Of a stretch of DNA of 64,000 bases, positions 1 to 11,929 are shown in pieces. Numbering within the stretch: position 1 is the stretch's first letter; each line of letters begins with the position of its first letter. Location: positions 15,849,867 through 15,913,866 of the forward strand of contig CM030842.1 in assembly GCA_018105865.1 (NCBI GenBank), written 5' to 3'. A program made the translations under genes and the position numbers. The notes beneath the pieces are model-generated. The model did not search any database and was not told the origin of the DNA. It worked only from the letters and a program-made list of their open reading frames with translations. The DNA comes from Metaphire vulgaris. Lineage: Eukaryota > Annelida > Clitellata > Crassiclitellata > Megascolecidae.

Positions 1-923
1 ACGGTGACGACACCGACGAGGAAATTTGCGAAGCGTCCAAATTTTGCTGGGGACTGCGTCGCTGTAGCAGTTCGGAGAACGTGGGCCTCGAGTCGCTGGA
101 TTCGTTTTCCAGGCTGGAGGCGGTGGGCATAAAGCCGTATCTTGCCGATTCCGATTCGATGCCTTCCCTTCCGCGTTCCAGCACTTCTGGGTCTGGAGAA
201 GACGTCAACGTTACCGGAGAAGAGACCGTCGACGTTGCAGACCTGCTGGACGCAGTCGTGGGTAAGCCTCGACGACGCAGGTCGTCGCTTAGGTCGCAAG
301 AGGCGCCGTCGTCTGCCGACATGGTTCGGAAAAAATCCGTCCGTTTTGCCGACTTCATCGGCCGTGACCTCCAGTCGGTGAGGCACATCCTTAACAAGGA
401 CGACCCCCCGGTTTTACCGCGAGCCGCCCTAAGGGATCTGGTGAAGGGCATAGAAGAGGCAAATCGAACCGAGGGCATGCGCTACATATGCGCCTCGTTT
501 ACCCAACCGGGCCTGGCCTCCGACTTTCTGGAGCGGGTCGAAACGAGAAAAATTGCTCTTGAGCGGTGTTTGGTTGACGACCACGACCGGACGGTCACCG
601 GGTTGATCCGCGTGGCGAACCTATGCTTTAACAAAGTGGTGATCGTGCGGTACTCGCTCAACAGCTGGGTTACCTTCAATGACATTGCAGCAAGTTACGT
701 CTTGAATTCGAACGACGGAAAAACCGACAAATTCGCTTTTACGATCAATCTGCCGATGTCGATGACGGTCGGAAGTCGTCTCGAGTTTGCTTTGAAGTTC
801 GCAGCTTTGGATCTTGGCAGTTCTTTCTGGGACAACAACTTTGGCGACAACTACCACATCGTCTGCTATGCGAAGGCCATCCCAACGCACAAGTCAGACT
901 CAACGTGGATGCACTTTCTTTAA
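1..923 (+). CDS. PPP1R3: PPP1R3-like glycogen-targeting regulatory subunit of protein phosphatase 1 (3' part)
   Basis: This family tethers the PP1 catalytic subunit to glycogen, where it activates glycogen synthase and restrains phosphorylase. The reading frame is open from base 3 to the TAA at 921-923, so the true start lies upstream of the window. A basic stretch is followed by the PP1-docking RVxF motif, seen as KSVRFAD near 333-350. A CBM21 carbohydrate-binding domain covers about 480-885: it contains RVANLCFNKVVIVRY and ends in the family signature WDNNFGDNYH near 828-861. The protein stops soon after CBM21, as in the short family members (B, C, D and E types) rather than the long muscle form. 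The stop codon is part of the TTAA that borders a MITE (920-1000). The exact paralogue cannot be decided without the N-terminus. Confidence 0.9.
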   Translation, partial: GDDTDEEICEASKFCWGLRRCSSSENVGLESLDSFSRLEAVGIKPYLADSDSMPSLPRSSTSGSGEDVNVTGEETVDVADLLDAVVGKPRRRRSSLRSQEAPSSADMVRKKSVRFADFIGRDLQSVRHILNKDDPPVLPRAALRDLVKGIEEANRTEGMRYICASFTQPGLASDFLERVETRKIALERCLVDDHDRTVTGLIRVANLCFNKVVIVRYSLNSWVTFNDIAASYVLNSNDGKTDKFAFTINLPMSMTVGSRLEFALKFAALDLGSSFWDNNFGDNYHIVCYAKAIPTHKSDSTWMHFL

Positions 924-1000
924 CCCGTAAACTGCCGGAACCCAAGTATACTCGGTTACAGTGCATGTAGTTACAAAGCATCTGGCACTTTAAGGGTTAA
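920..1000 (+). mobile_element. TTAA-flanked MITE, family A, copy 1
   Basis: A 73-bp element (924-996) begins CCC and ends GGG, and is flanked by TTAA at 920-923 and 997-1000. The inner part contains AAGTATACTCGGTTACA and GTAGTTACAAAGCA. The same core is found at 5297-5384 (inverted), 13691-13770 and 18326-18405. TTAA duplication with CCC/GGG ends is the signature of piggyBac-type elements. The left TTAA supplies the TAA stop of the PPP1R3-like gene. Confidence 0.8.
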
Positions 1001-1813
1001 AATGTGATGCCAAAGCCAACCGATCATTTTGAGTAATTGTTGTCATGCATGACATTGCTATAAAACATGATTAAAATGATCATTTAGTCTTTTCTTATTA
1101 GTCATAATATACCATCTACAATATAATATATAAATTAATTGTTGGCCAACCGGTGGCCCGCGGGCCACATACGGCCCGCCGGTTGCTGACTGGCGGCCCA
1201 CATTAGTCATGATTAAGACTTATAGTTGCTGTGCTTAATCTGTAAAATAGTAGCTGACTTTAAACTGCTGCTTAATTGTAACCGTTACCAGTTACTACCA
1301 TTACACAACGATCAAGTGACTGTGCTACTGTTGAAAATAATGATGTGCAAAAGACACCAAAAAATGCAGCCCTCCACAAACTGATCAAAATTTATAATGT
1401 CCCGGTTGTAGCAAAAGGTTTGCCACCGATGATTTAGATGGTTTATACCAGAAATTGTCGGCATCTTCAATTATAGGGCCAGAAACAAATTATTAACAGG
1501 CCAAGTAGTGTCAAGCCAAATTTTCCAATTTACCAGGTGAATATTATATATCCACATATCAGATCACAGGTTGATCGAAATTCCTTTGCATACCTAGCCC
1601 CTGTGTCATCGAGTACCCGCTCGGTTTATATGAAGATGTAATAAGAATTGCTGTTGCTTTGAGGAAGATTTTTTGAAGATAGCTACAGCGTAGTTGTTAT
1701 TAATCAAATTTACGGTTTTCTTTCTTGTTCTTTTCAATAAGTGAATGTTGTGAATTTTTTGTATTTAGTTTAGTCATATAAAGGTAGGTAAGTAAAATGG
1801 TAATTGATGATGT

Positions 1814-1995
1814 CAGTGTTTTATCCAGACTCCAGGCCTTTGGGGGGAAATTGAGGCTTTTGGGGGGGGATTGACTTGGTTGGAGGGGAAAAGACAGTTC
1901 AGTGCAAAATTTGTGTAAGTGCTAGAATTTTGGGGGATTTTGAGTTTTTTTTGGGGGGGGGATCTCCCCTCCTAACAGGCCTGTATAAAACACTG
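1814..1995 (+). mobile_element. hAT-type MITE with 8-bp duplication
   Basis: The 182-bp element starts CAGTGTTTTATCCAG and ends TATAAAACACTG. It is flanked by perfect 8-bp copies of GATGATGT (1806-1813 and 1996-2003). The interior is rich in G runs. The same element at 22969-23337 carries a second MITE inside it. Confidence 0.85.
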
Positions 1996-3846
1996 GATGA
2001 TGTGAAGCAAAATGATTTCTATGTAGTAATTGCATGCCATTTGTATACAGACTAGCAATTAAAGGGTAATGGATTCTGAATTTTCTCCACACTCCAATAA
2101 TTCTTACTTTTGAATCGACAGACTTTGCTTGATAGTAAAGTTGAATATAATGTGTTAAGGAATGTTTTCACAGCACTTGAATAATAACTTATTGATATAC
2201 TGTATTGCAAAAGCTCTTGAAACACTAAAAATTGAGAAAATTTTGCCCTCTTACACAGGGGAAATTTATCTGAAATATAAATAGTATATTTTTATAATTG
2301 TTATTTATATACAATTATGCACCCTAAGTTTTATTTAATTTTTCATGTTTGGTCTGCAGAATTCTATTGACTAAAATTGTACCAAGTTGTTTACCGGTAC
2401 TCTCGAATATTTGAATTTGTGACATTATATTATTTTGATTGCATAATCATCATATTTTTTACAGTTTTACATGCAGTTCATATTGTTTCTAACATGCTTT
2501 TTAGAAAGATGAAGTTATATCAAGATATGTTTTTGAAGTATAATGATATAAGTTGCAATACTAACGGTTTACTTCAAATTACTTGGAAAGGTTGTGTTGA
2601 TGATGTAATGTGAATGTTTTTGCCAAGAGATGTTTCGACTGGAGTTTGTTTGCTCATTTTATATTTAACCTATTCAAGCAGCTTGTTATTATTAATAATT
2701 AAGTAAGTATGTACTCTGTAGTTTGATTGGTATGATGCTATCTGGTAAAACAATGCATAGGAATTTTTGCCGTTAGTAAAATCTAATCAATTTATGTTTT
2801 ACTTAGCAGAAGAGTGTATGGCCTTGTGTTTGATTAGTTATTTAATCATTGGATCTCTTGGCCCACAAAAGATTTATATTGAAAACTACCATCAACTGAT
2901 TTGTCTAGTTCATTGTTTTAATGGTGCTATAGAAGCTACTGCTTTTAGTTAACAGAGAACAAAGTTATGATCACATTAAAGGTTGTTTAGGCCATGGATG
3001 TTTTATTTGTCTATTATACATGTTTATATATTATATACATATACATACAGTTTATATATATTATATATATAATTACTAATTTTTAATATAATCAATAGTG
3101 AAATTCAGAACCATCATTAGCTGAGTAGGAATAGGTGTGGACACCATCCAAGTTTTGTGGCAGCTATCACCCATGCATGTATATGTATTGCTGCACTGTA
3201 TATGTTTGAACCATGGAAGATAGATCTTAAAATTCATTGAATCAGTATCCCTATCTTATTAAATAATTAATTAAACAAACCTTATTAACAATACTAATAA
3301 TTCAAGTATTCTACGTGAATATTTGCAAATAAGCAGCACTAAGAAATTGACACTTAAATTGCTAATTTATATATTATATTATATATTAAATTGCTAATTT
3401 ACAGTACAAGTTTCACCGATTGTTGCATGGGCATATAGAAGTAAATATTGAAGTTAACATAAAAGCAAGAATTGAGGGTAGTGACTTGTTTGAAGTCAAA
3501 GAACCAAAGCAGCGGATAGATAAGAAAATTGTAAGAAGTATACATCTTCATTACGACACCATCACACTTAACACAGACTCGTAGAGACACTGTAAAAGGC
3601 AACATAAACCTGACATTTACCAGCGCCAGTGTTCACCTTACGAACACCATCTTTAGAGCATAACTCACAAAGATGTTAAAACACAAAATGATGAAAATAT
3701 AAATGCTTTCACAATTGCACATGGAACAGCAACAAGCATGCACGCTGCAAAATCATTTAATGTTGTGACTCTAGTAAAGATAGCACTGTATTACTTAAGT
3801 AATAGTAATTACAACATCTTGGTTAAAATCAAAAGGATACAATAAT

Positions 3847-4010
3847 CAGTGGCGGCTCTAGGATTTGGCAAGTGGGGGGCCGTTGGGGTGACAACTTCTA
3901 ATCAAGGGGGGCCAACCATTTGTTGTTTAATGTATGTAGCATTACGTATAGGGTCCCAACTGGGGGGCAGGCACTAAATAGGGGGGGGGGCCACGGGCCC
4001 CCTGACAATA
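3847..4010 (+). mobile_element. hAT-type MITE (CAGTGGCGGCTC family), 3' truncated
   Basis: It starts CAGTGGCGGCTCTAGGATTT and contains the shared core AACCATTTGTTGTTTAATGT. The right terminal repeat is missing and the sequence runs into a short AAT microsatellite. Better copies lie at 22997-23185, 47744-47905 and 52663-52843, in the opposite orientation. Confidence 0.75.
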
Positions 4011-5296
4011 ATAATAATAATAATGAACTGATTACACTGTACAGTGTCATATGATAAGCATTTTAAAGCAAAAACAGCCATTGTAGAATACCGATTTAAT
4101 GAACCTCAAAGACTTGCTCATCTGATCTCTTATATCCATTGTACGACCGAGTATGTCTTAATCACAGTATGACTGAGTATGCTTTATGGATCTAATGTGT
4201 AACGATTGACATGCACACTTTCATTTCTAATGCTTTCTTGGTAATTTATTGAAATACAAGCAACAAGTAGAAGAAAATCATAACTTAAGTTTTAAAACAT
4301 ACATACATTGCTGTTATAAGAAATTTAAAATGGTAAACAACAATACTGTATAAGATACCATAGACAAAGCTTTGGTAAACAACTACTGAAAATCTAATAA
4401 GAGTGTTTCTGATGTTAAAACAGAGCATGGACAATATGCCAAATTGTCTACTTCACGCAGTGGGGTGTCATATGGCTATGTTAAGGCAGCCTTAGCTATA
4501 GTCCATTTAAACTAACCTTCAGGCTGGCCAGTGGCTCATTCAACGATGACCGAAGCAAATTAGAATTGTAATTATGACGCGATGAAAGAGGCTGGCCTGC
4601 TTGAAATCACATATCTTGGACAGGCCTACATACCCCAAATCCATAAAGTCCACGTAGAACTGACAGCATATATATACAACACGGTGCATATCATCAAACA
4701 ACAAGATTGGCAAAACATTTTCTATGGACACAGCAACGAGTAACCAAAATTATCACAACACGGTAACAAAAAAAAGAGCCAAACCGTTAACAAAACAGCA
4801 CATAAAACTGGTGACTATACGAAAACCAAACCCGAATATGTGCGTGCCATGCGTTTAAACTTCTGCTTAATAAAGGCGCAACATACAAACTTCAGAATGC
4901 TATTAAGAATCTATAAAAGCAGCACACAAAAGCCATCAATATGAAGCATTGTATCGTGTCAAAATATCATGCGACAGAATTTTGCAGCGGATTCAACTTT
5001 CAAGTTGACTACACGTAATTACAGTACATTTCATTGTTAAAACTAATTTTCATCACAAACAGACATCAGAAACCAATAGACTAAGTGTACAACAGAGAGG
5101 TGCAACAACGCGCATGGCACAAATGTTGCTTGTGCACACACACAGAAACACAAGCGGTTGCAACTCTGAAAGACAAAATGCGCCACAAACGTGAGAAAAA
5201 CTAGGTCCTGAATGACTGGAACCAATTGTAACGTCAAAAACAAAAATTCAGGTAACATTCCACCACGTTTCAAATCTGTGCTTAACACCCGCCATC

Positions 5297-5384
5297 TTAA
5301 CCCTTAGCTTAAGCTGCCACATACTTCGTAACTACATACATGCAATGTAACCGAGTATACTTGGTTCCGGCATCTAAGGGTTAA
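5297..5384 (-). mobile_element. TTAA-flanked MITE, family A, copy 2 (at the PLEKHM2 stop codon)
   Basis: An 80-bp element is flanked by TTAA at 5297-5300 and 5381-5384, with CCCTTAG and CTAAGGG ends. Read on the minus strand it matches copy 1 at 924-996 through the core AAGTATACTCGGTTACA. The TTAA at 5381-5384 contains the TAA stop codon of the PLEKHM2-like gene. Confidence 0.8.
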
Positions 5385-7243
5385 GCCACCCCCATTCTAT
5401 GCAGAGCACTGAGTTTGGCAATTCCAGCTTGGCATCTCTTCACCATTCCGGCCTCAATGGGCACGGTTTCAACAACGACCTGAAAACAAACAAAGCAAAA
5501 TTCCATTTACTGCTGAGTAACAACACCTATAATAATAATAGATTGAATGGACAAGTCTCAGTGGTTTCAACACAGGAGAGATCCTACTAAGGGCTCATCC
5601 ATATAGTACATATGCAAAAAAGGCATATTTTCAACCCCGCGCGCCGTTTGCACACCATACATACGCAAAACCTCCTAAATCCAGCCCCTCCCCCTCAGTG
5701 CGCACGTACTATATGGATGGACCCTTAAAAAACATAAATCCCATAATATTGCAAATGTCGTTTACTATCACAAACCTGTTTCGATCGTTTACAAGCTTCA
5801 GAGATCGCTCCGACGAACTTTTCTCTCTCAAATGCCGATTTAAAATAGACACACCAGGTGTCAGCTTCACGGGACGTTCCGGATGGTTTCTCATAAACCT
5901 AGTTAAATAGGTAAAAGAAATCATGTTTTCAATATATGCAATAGGCAAGCAAGTAAGTAAAATCTTGTGAATTCATATAGCACTTTCTAAAGTAGTACCG
6001 AAGTAGCCGCATATTCTTGGGCGTTTAGTCGAAATTTGAAATAGCCACGGCCAAAAGGTTGGGATCAGTCAGGCAGGGTCATTTTATCCAAAGGGTCATT
6101 TTATCCAAGGGGTCATTTTATCCAAGGGTCATTTTATCCAAAGAGCCATTTTATCCAAAGGGTCATCATGGTCGGGACGTTACGGCGATGGAGGAAATGA
6201 TATTTTTAAAGAGAAATTCTTTAAGTTTAGATAGAAAAACTCGGAGATATCACTGCATATGTAAATTACAGTAGGACTAGTAAAGCGTAATCTTAAGATA
6301 ACGACGAAGGCAATACGCGCTTTAATTGCAGGCTGCATTACAAGAACTACAGCACAACATATTCAAACATATGCGAATTTTATCATGTATTCACTCCTCT
6401 CTACCCAAATCCAATGTATTATTCTGTGAGGACTTCTGCAGAAGTGCAAACCACGAACTGTCTAACGTCCGAGATCGAAAATCATATGCGGTCGGTAAAC
6501 AAAACCGAAAATATAAAATCGGGTTAGAGGTCAAGAATGGAGTGAGAGGGCAGCTGCTTACGAGAACACAGCACGTCGGAGAAGATTCGTCGGTTTGGAT
6601 CCGAGAGAGCGAGGAAAACGCGAGCCCGCCAAGAGATCGGAGAAAGTTCGTCTGCAGGTCCTCGTGACACATGAATACGTGACTCTGCGTTACCACCGCA
6701 CAACACGCGACGCAACCGAACGTGGACGTCTGCAAGAAATTATGTTCCAGATGCACGCACGAGATTTTCAAATAACTTTTTAAAAATTTCAACAGACAGA
6801 CAGACAACGCAAAAAATGTCACCCACTACGGGGCGAATATAGTAGATGTTAAAATTCGTTGACGTTCTTTACTCACCCGTGGGTTACTCTGGTCGCGCGT
6901 CGCCTGGTCCAGCCGGACAAGCCACTCCTGCAGCTCAGCTTCGCTCGAGGCAGAGAGTTCAAGGTCCGAGCCGTGAGAAAGAAGAATCTCGAATGCGTAT
7001 TTACGATCGGAAGCCGGACATCGCCGACATCCGCTGCACTGTCCCGAACTGCAAAGTTTCACAGATGCCAAGAAGATGAAACGTCAAACAAATATATGCT
7101 TAATGTAATATGCCTCAAAATTGCATCATAATCAGCAGCAGTTTATTATTGATTATTGCTGTTTTTAAGAGTAGGCAATGTGCCCCTATATGGTATATCT
7201 ATATACCTCCTGGCATTAGGATCTATGGCACATAACAAATTCT

Positions 7244-7299
<56 letters not shown>

Positions 7300-8961
7300 T
7301 AATAATAATAGTAATAATAGTAATAGTAATAATAATAATAATAATAATAACTGACCACTTGCACCAATATTACCTACCAGATCAATTTTCGAGGTATTTT
7401 TTTTGGAAATTTACAAGTACAAATAACAGTCTAGCATTCAACCGTACAGAAGCCTTCAGACTCTAAATAAATGAATCAGTGTTTAACCATAATCACAAGT
7501 GAACTGGCATATTAACCCCTTTACTGACAAATGCTTTTTTCCCAATAAGGACAACGGCAGAAAAGGGGTTAAAACAAGCACATGCAAAGCAACTGAAACG
7601 CTAGGATAGAATTTCCAAGTACGGGTACTACTCACCCCAGGGAAATCGATCGCATGGGGGTGCCCGAACAGTTCTTGTCAGAGTACTGATGAAGCACGCC
7701 CTGTCTGGAGAAGAAGTTTACAAAACATAACAGAACAATTGTAATTCATAATTACAGTATTACAGAAAATAAAAAGTGGTACCTCGCTGTTTCCAAGTTT
7801 CCACACACTCAATACCAGTAATTAATTAAAACAGCAATGAATATATTAATAATTACACGATTATAAAATGGTCAGCGTAATAGCGGGTAGCTCTGCTATA
7901 ACAGACAGGACAGGCATTTCAAAAGCAACAAATGCATTTGACTAAATAATCATTTAGTTCAAATGGACTGATAGACCCTCAATGAGGGTTTTAGTCTATT
8001 TTTATTTAGTCTATTTTTAGTCTAGCCTATTAACTCAAAAGGCCACGTCTAGTCTGCAAAGGAGACTGGAGTTCATAACACAACACTCGTGCTTTTAGGT
8101 CAAGTCAGTCCATTGTCTTTTATGCCATGCGGTCGGTCGGTCATGCATACACGGATCATCACGGGTAACCAACTTCCTTATCAGGAGCCAGATATAGCAT
8201 ACATTCCGTAACATTTACATTTTGTAGCACAATTTCCTTATCAATACACAAATATATCTGCAGATCATATTGCCGCGTGTTTGTTAATGCACGTCAATGA
8301 TGCACAACATGCCCAAGATCACTATGCAGTGGCTAGGGGCCATATCTGAACCCTCTACCCTCCGGTTGCATGGCAAGAATCTCACCACACTCCCTAAATA
8401 TGCACATAATTATATCTACTGTATATCTATATACAGCATGCAACTACAGGGTGGCGCAAAAAACCGGACTATAGTAAATGCAAACCAAAAAGCGACTAGT
8501 ACGGTTTTTTTTGCACTGCCCTGTATGTAGGAGCGTGTAAGTTCTCATCACTTACTCTAGAACAAAATACCCCTGGTGCCAAGAGGCGGCGGCGAACAAG
8601 ATGGTCGCGGTGTACGTCTTGTAGAAGAGAATTCCCTCGTGACCGAGATCCAGACACAGGTCTCCGCCTCTTACGGCCTCCGAATCCTCCCAGTGGACCA
8701 GCGAGTAATTCAACAACGAAACTTCCTCTCTCTAAATCACAAAACAGGAATTCCACAGAACATCAAAAGCACATAAAAGCTAAAAATTTCTACGGTGATA
8801 ACTAAGGCATACTACCAACAGCGGCTGTAATCAGAGGCGTAGCGAGGAATTTTTGATTTGGGGAGGTATAATGTGATTGGAGAGAAGGGGGGTATAAATC
8901 TTAAAAACGTTGAAAATCTTAAAAAACACATTAAAAACTTTAAGGTAGCCTGATTTTTGTG

Positions 8962-9042
<81 letters not shown>

Positions 9043-9166
9043 ATACCCCGTCGCTATGCCCTGGTTGTAATATGCATATGTCATTGATTTATCATGCTGC
9101 ATTCAGGCAGTCCATTTTGGATGAGTTATCACATAAATCTTAACTTCAATAATAATAATAATAATG

Positions 9167-9242
<76 letters not shown>

Positions 9243-11929
9243 CAACAACAACAATATCTGATTCTGACATAAAAAATTTTACATCCTTCACAACACATTC
9301 ACCTAATGTAGAACCAACATCACCTACTTCTCCAGTCTTATTTACAAAATATCTCCATAAAAACTCATGCAACCAATGGGCTAAAGAATAACTAAAGAAA
9401 TCATAGCCAATGAAAACACAACCTAGTTAATCAACATTTCAATTAAGAACGAGCAAACCAACAAGAGATTCTGATAAATGATTATTCTGGTAAAAGTGGA
9501 AGCCAGTTCTGTTACCGAGATGCCCATCTCCTCGGAAACCAGCTTTGCAATAGAGATCTTCTGAGCTGTAGCGTCCACCAGAACCATCAGAGGACCGGAG
9601 GAGGAGGAACCGCTGGAACCACCATCGGAGCTCTTGTGAACAGCGTATTTCAGATTTGAAATGATTATCCTTCGAAAAAACAGACATTCTACTGAAAATA
9701 ATTGGGGTTAATAGACAAGTTTTAAAAGAGTCCTGCATTTTAAAATGCTGAATAACCACATCAAATCAAAAGTCCTTCTCGAGCTTCCACCCCACAGAGC
9801 AGCGCTGATCTCCATTTCAGAGGCTCTCAGCCAGGCATGCAATGCTATACATACAGGGCCCTGGGCCAGTGTATCATGTAGTGTGCCTGTTTGTACTTCA
9901 CCGGTACTCATTTGCTATCGCCATCTGGTGAGTGAAGGCTGAGTCAACCCAAGGACTTCTGCAGGTACTGAACCGACGACCGTCGGATCTCCACACAAGT
10001 GCTGTTAACACTCTGCCATCTACCAGCCCAAATAACCTCATATTTAATTGCAACTGCTTTTGGGTATGCACTACAATATGCCAGCAAATCAAAAGTCTTT
10101 TTTGGAAGGCAATTTCCTTCATTACTTCTTTGAACCTACATTACAAATACCATCACGCATTGAACACAGATAAAATTTTCAAGACATCACCTATGCTTGT
10201 TACAAGTTCTTCTTTAAGCCAAATTCACAATCAAACTCCATGGATACATCTGCTCACCTAGTAAGGACCTCGTCTCCCGTTGTGATCCAAAACTGGTTAT
10301 GTCTCACACGACAAACAATGTGAAGGACTTGATAATTTAGGCTGACCTATATAATAAGATCAACTTAGAAAATTTCTTCAAAACAATTTATTTCACATCA
10401 TCCCAAAAGTTTTTAGATTTTCAAAAAAAAACAGTTTAAAGTCAAAGAAAGAAAGTTCAACAATGTTTCGGCAGTACGACTATTTTACCAGAGTGACATT
10501 ACCACGTTAAAAGCGATATTTCTGACACGATGCACCCTGTTATAAATATGACGCTTCAGAAAGGAAAAGAAAACTAGAAGTGCTATCTAATGATGCCATG
10601 TTTCATCTGCCGTGCTTTCTTGTGCATTATACAAATACTGTCACCAAATTCTCAGCAATTTTCAGTATCTCAGCATTTTCAATTGCTACAAGTCCTAGAG
10701 AAGTACTTGTACGACATGCCACCCTAATCAGCTCCTGATCATGTTTAATTTTACAATGTCTCATCTCAATATTTATTTGGCTAAAATTCATTCTAATATT
10801 CTCATACACATGCAATATTACTAAAACCCCACCAAACAGGATTAGGTATATTCATAGACTTTCAGAAATTCCACCTTTAACCCATTCGCCCCTGCGTTCC
10901 CTGTAACCCAGCGGTTCTCAACCTTTATAGTACCGCGACCCTTTTAATTCAATTCCCATGATGTGGCGACCCCTAACCAGGCTCGCCGAGAGAAATTCGG
11001 GCCCCTGCATAATAAAATTTCTTGACGACCTTTTTTCTTTTTTGCTTGTCAGCCTTTTTACATGTTAAAATGAGTAAATTTTGCGCAATAACAATAAAAG
11101 AGACAACCCTATATTTCTGAAGGTCTCCGGCGACCCCCTGGCTAATCGTCATTCGACCCCCTTGGGGGTCGCGACCCACAGGTTGAGAACCGCTGCTGTA
11201 ACCAATACGTTATGAATCCTAAATATCGGCCTTTTAAGGTGAAAGGGTTAACAATAAAATCTATTTTAAATCAACGCTTTACTTAGGTTTTTAGCTTTGA
11301 ATAGTTATGAAGTTAAAAGAATTACCGCTATATAGTCCAGCTCCTTGTAAGTGATTGCAACTGCACGGGTGAATTTATTCGGTAGACTCGAAGGTCTTAA
11401 GAAATACAAATAGTGACTAGTTATCATGACATAGGTTGCTGCAATTTTGCCCTCCGTGTGACCCTGACAAGTCTGAAACATCTACAAAAACAGAAGCATT
11501 AAAGGATAATTGGTAACAAATTTTCCATCGAAAAACACACAGAATACAGTAGATACAGAGATATTCCTTTCCCACGCTGCAGTACTTTTTTTAAATATAA
11601 AAAACCTGCAATTTCTGCTCCTGCATAAAATTCTAATTCAAAATTTCACTCCATAAAAAATGCTAAAATTTTAACTCAAATCAGCACAATGACAGTACTT
11701 TATCAATTGTTTAAATATGATATATAACTGCCAAATTTTAGAAAAATTCAAGTATTGTCAATAACAGAAAAATGTGAGAGAATAAAGAAAACCGTCAAAA
11801 GTGGAAAACTTTGGAAAAGTGGAAAAATAATGCGTAAATGAGGAAAGAAATCTTCAAACCTTGAAGAAAACTTCTTCCTCGTGAAGAAAAACATCCAACA
11901 TTAGAACGACCTTCAAGTTATTGTCGACC
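5381..11929 (-). CDS. PLEKHM2: PLEKHM2-like C-terminal exons: PH region and tail
   Basis: Ten exons encode the C-terminal half. Recognisable blocks in order are [14 protein letters not shown] (11860-11929), YKELDYIA (11326-11481), [19 protein letters not shown] (9516-9669), [11 protein letters not shown] (8556-8731), [20 protein letters not shown] with [14 protein letters not shown] (6877-7048), [17 protein letters not shown] (6562-6729), and a last exon ending HRMGVA. The AFEILL...EWLVRL segment is the C-terminal strand and helix of a PH domain, a membrane-lipid binding fold. All phases agree. The final two exons replace the extended human C-terminus with a shorter end. Confidence 0.88.

Larger units (their letters stand above)
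1001..5296. other. Intergenic region between PPP1R3-like and PLEKHM2-like genes
   Basis: No convincing coding exon is visible on either strand. The sequence is AT-rich with short ORFs only. It holds a GC-rich palindromic patch at about 1140-1210 with GGCCCGCGGGCC-type motifs that resembles an hAT terminus. It also holds a complete hAT MITE at 1814-1995 and a truncated one at 3847-4010. The two flanking genes are transcribed towards each other, so both 3' UTRs should lie here. Confidence 0.6.

Noticed and set aside
1140..1215. GC-rich patch as a CpG island promoter
   Set aside because: It is short, palindromic (GGCCCGCGGGCC) and resembles a transposon terminus; no gene start follows.
6391..6822. 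143-codon minus ORF taken as one gene
   Set aside because: Only the middle, 6562-6729, is exon with proper splice sites; the rest reads through introns.
9103..9391. Poly-Ile ORFs on both strands
   Set aside because: Translations of an AAT microsatellite; the flanks show no splice structure or homology.
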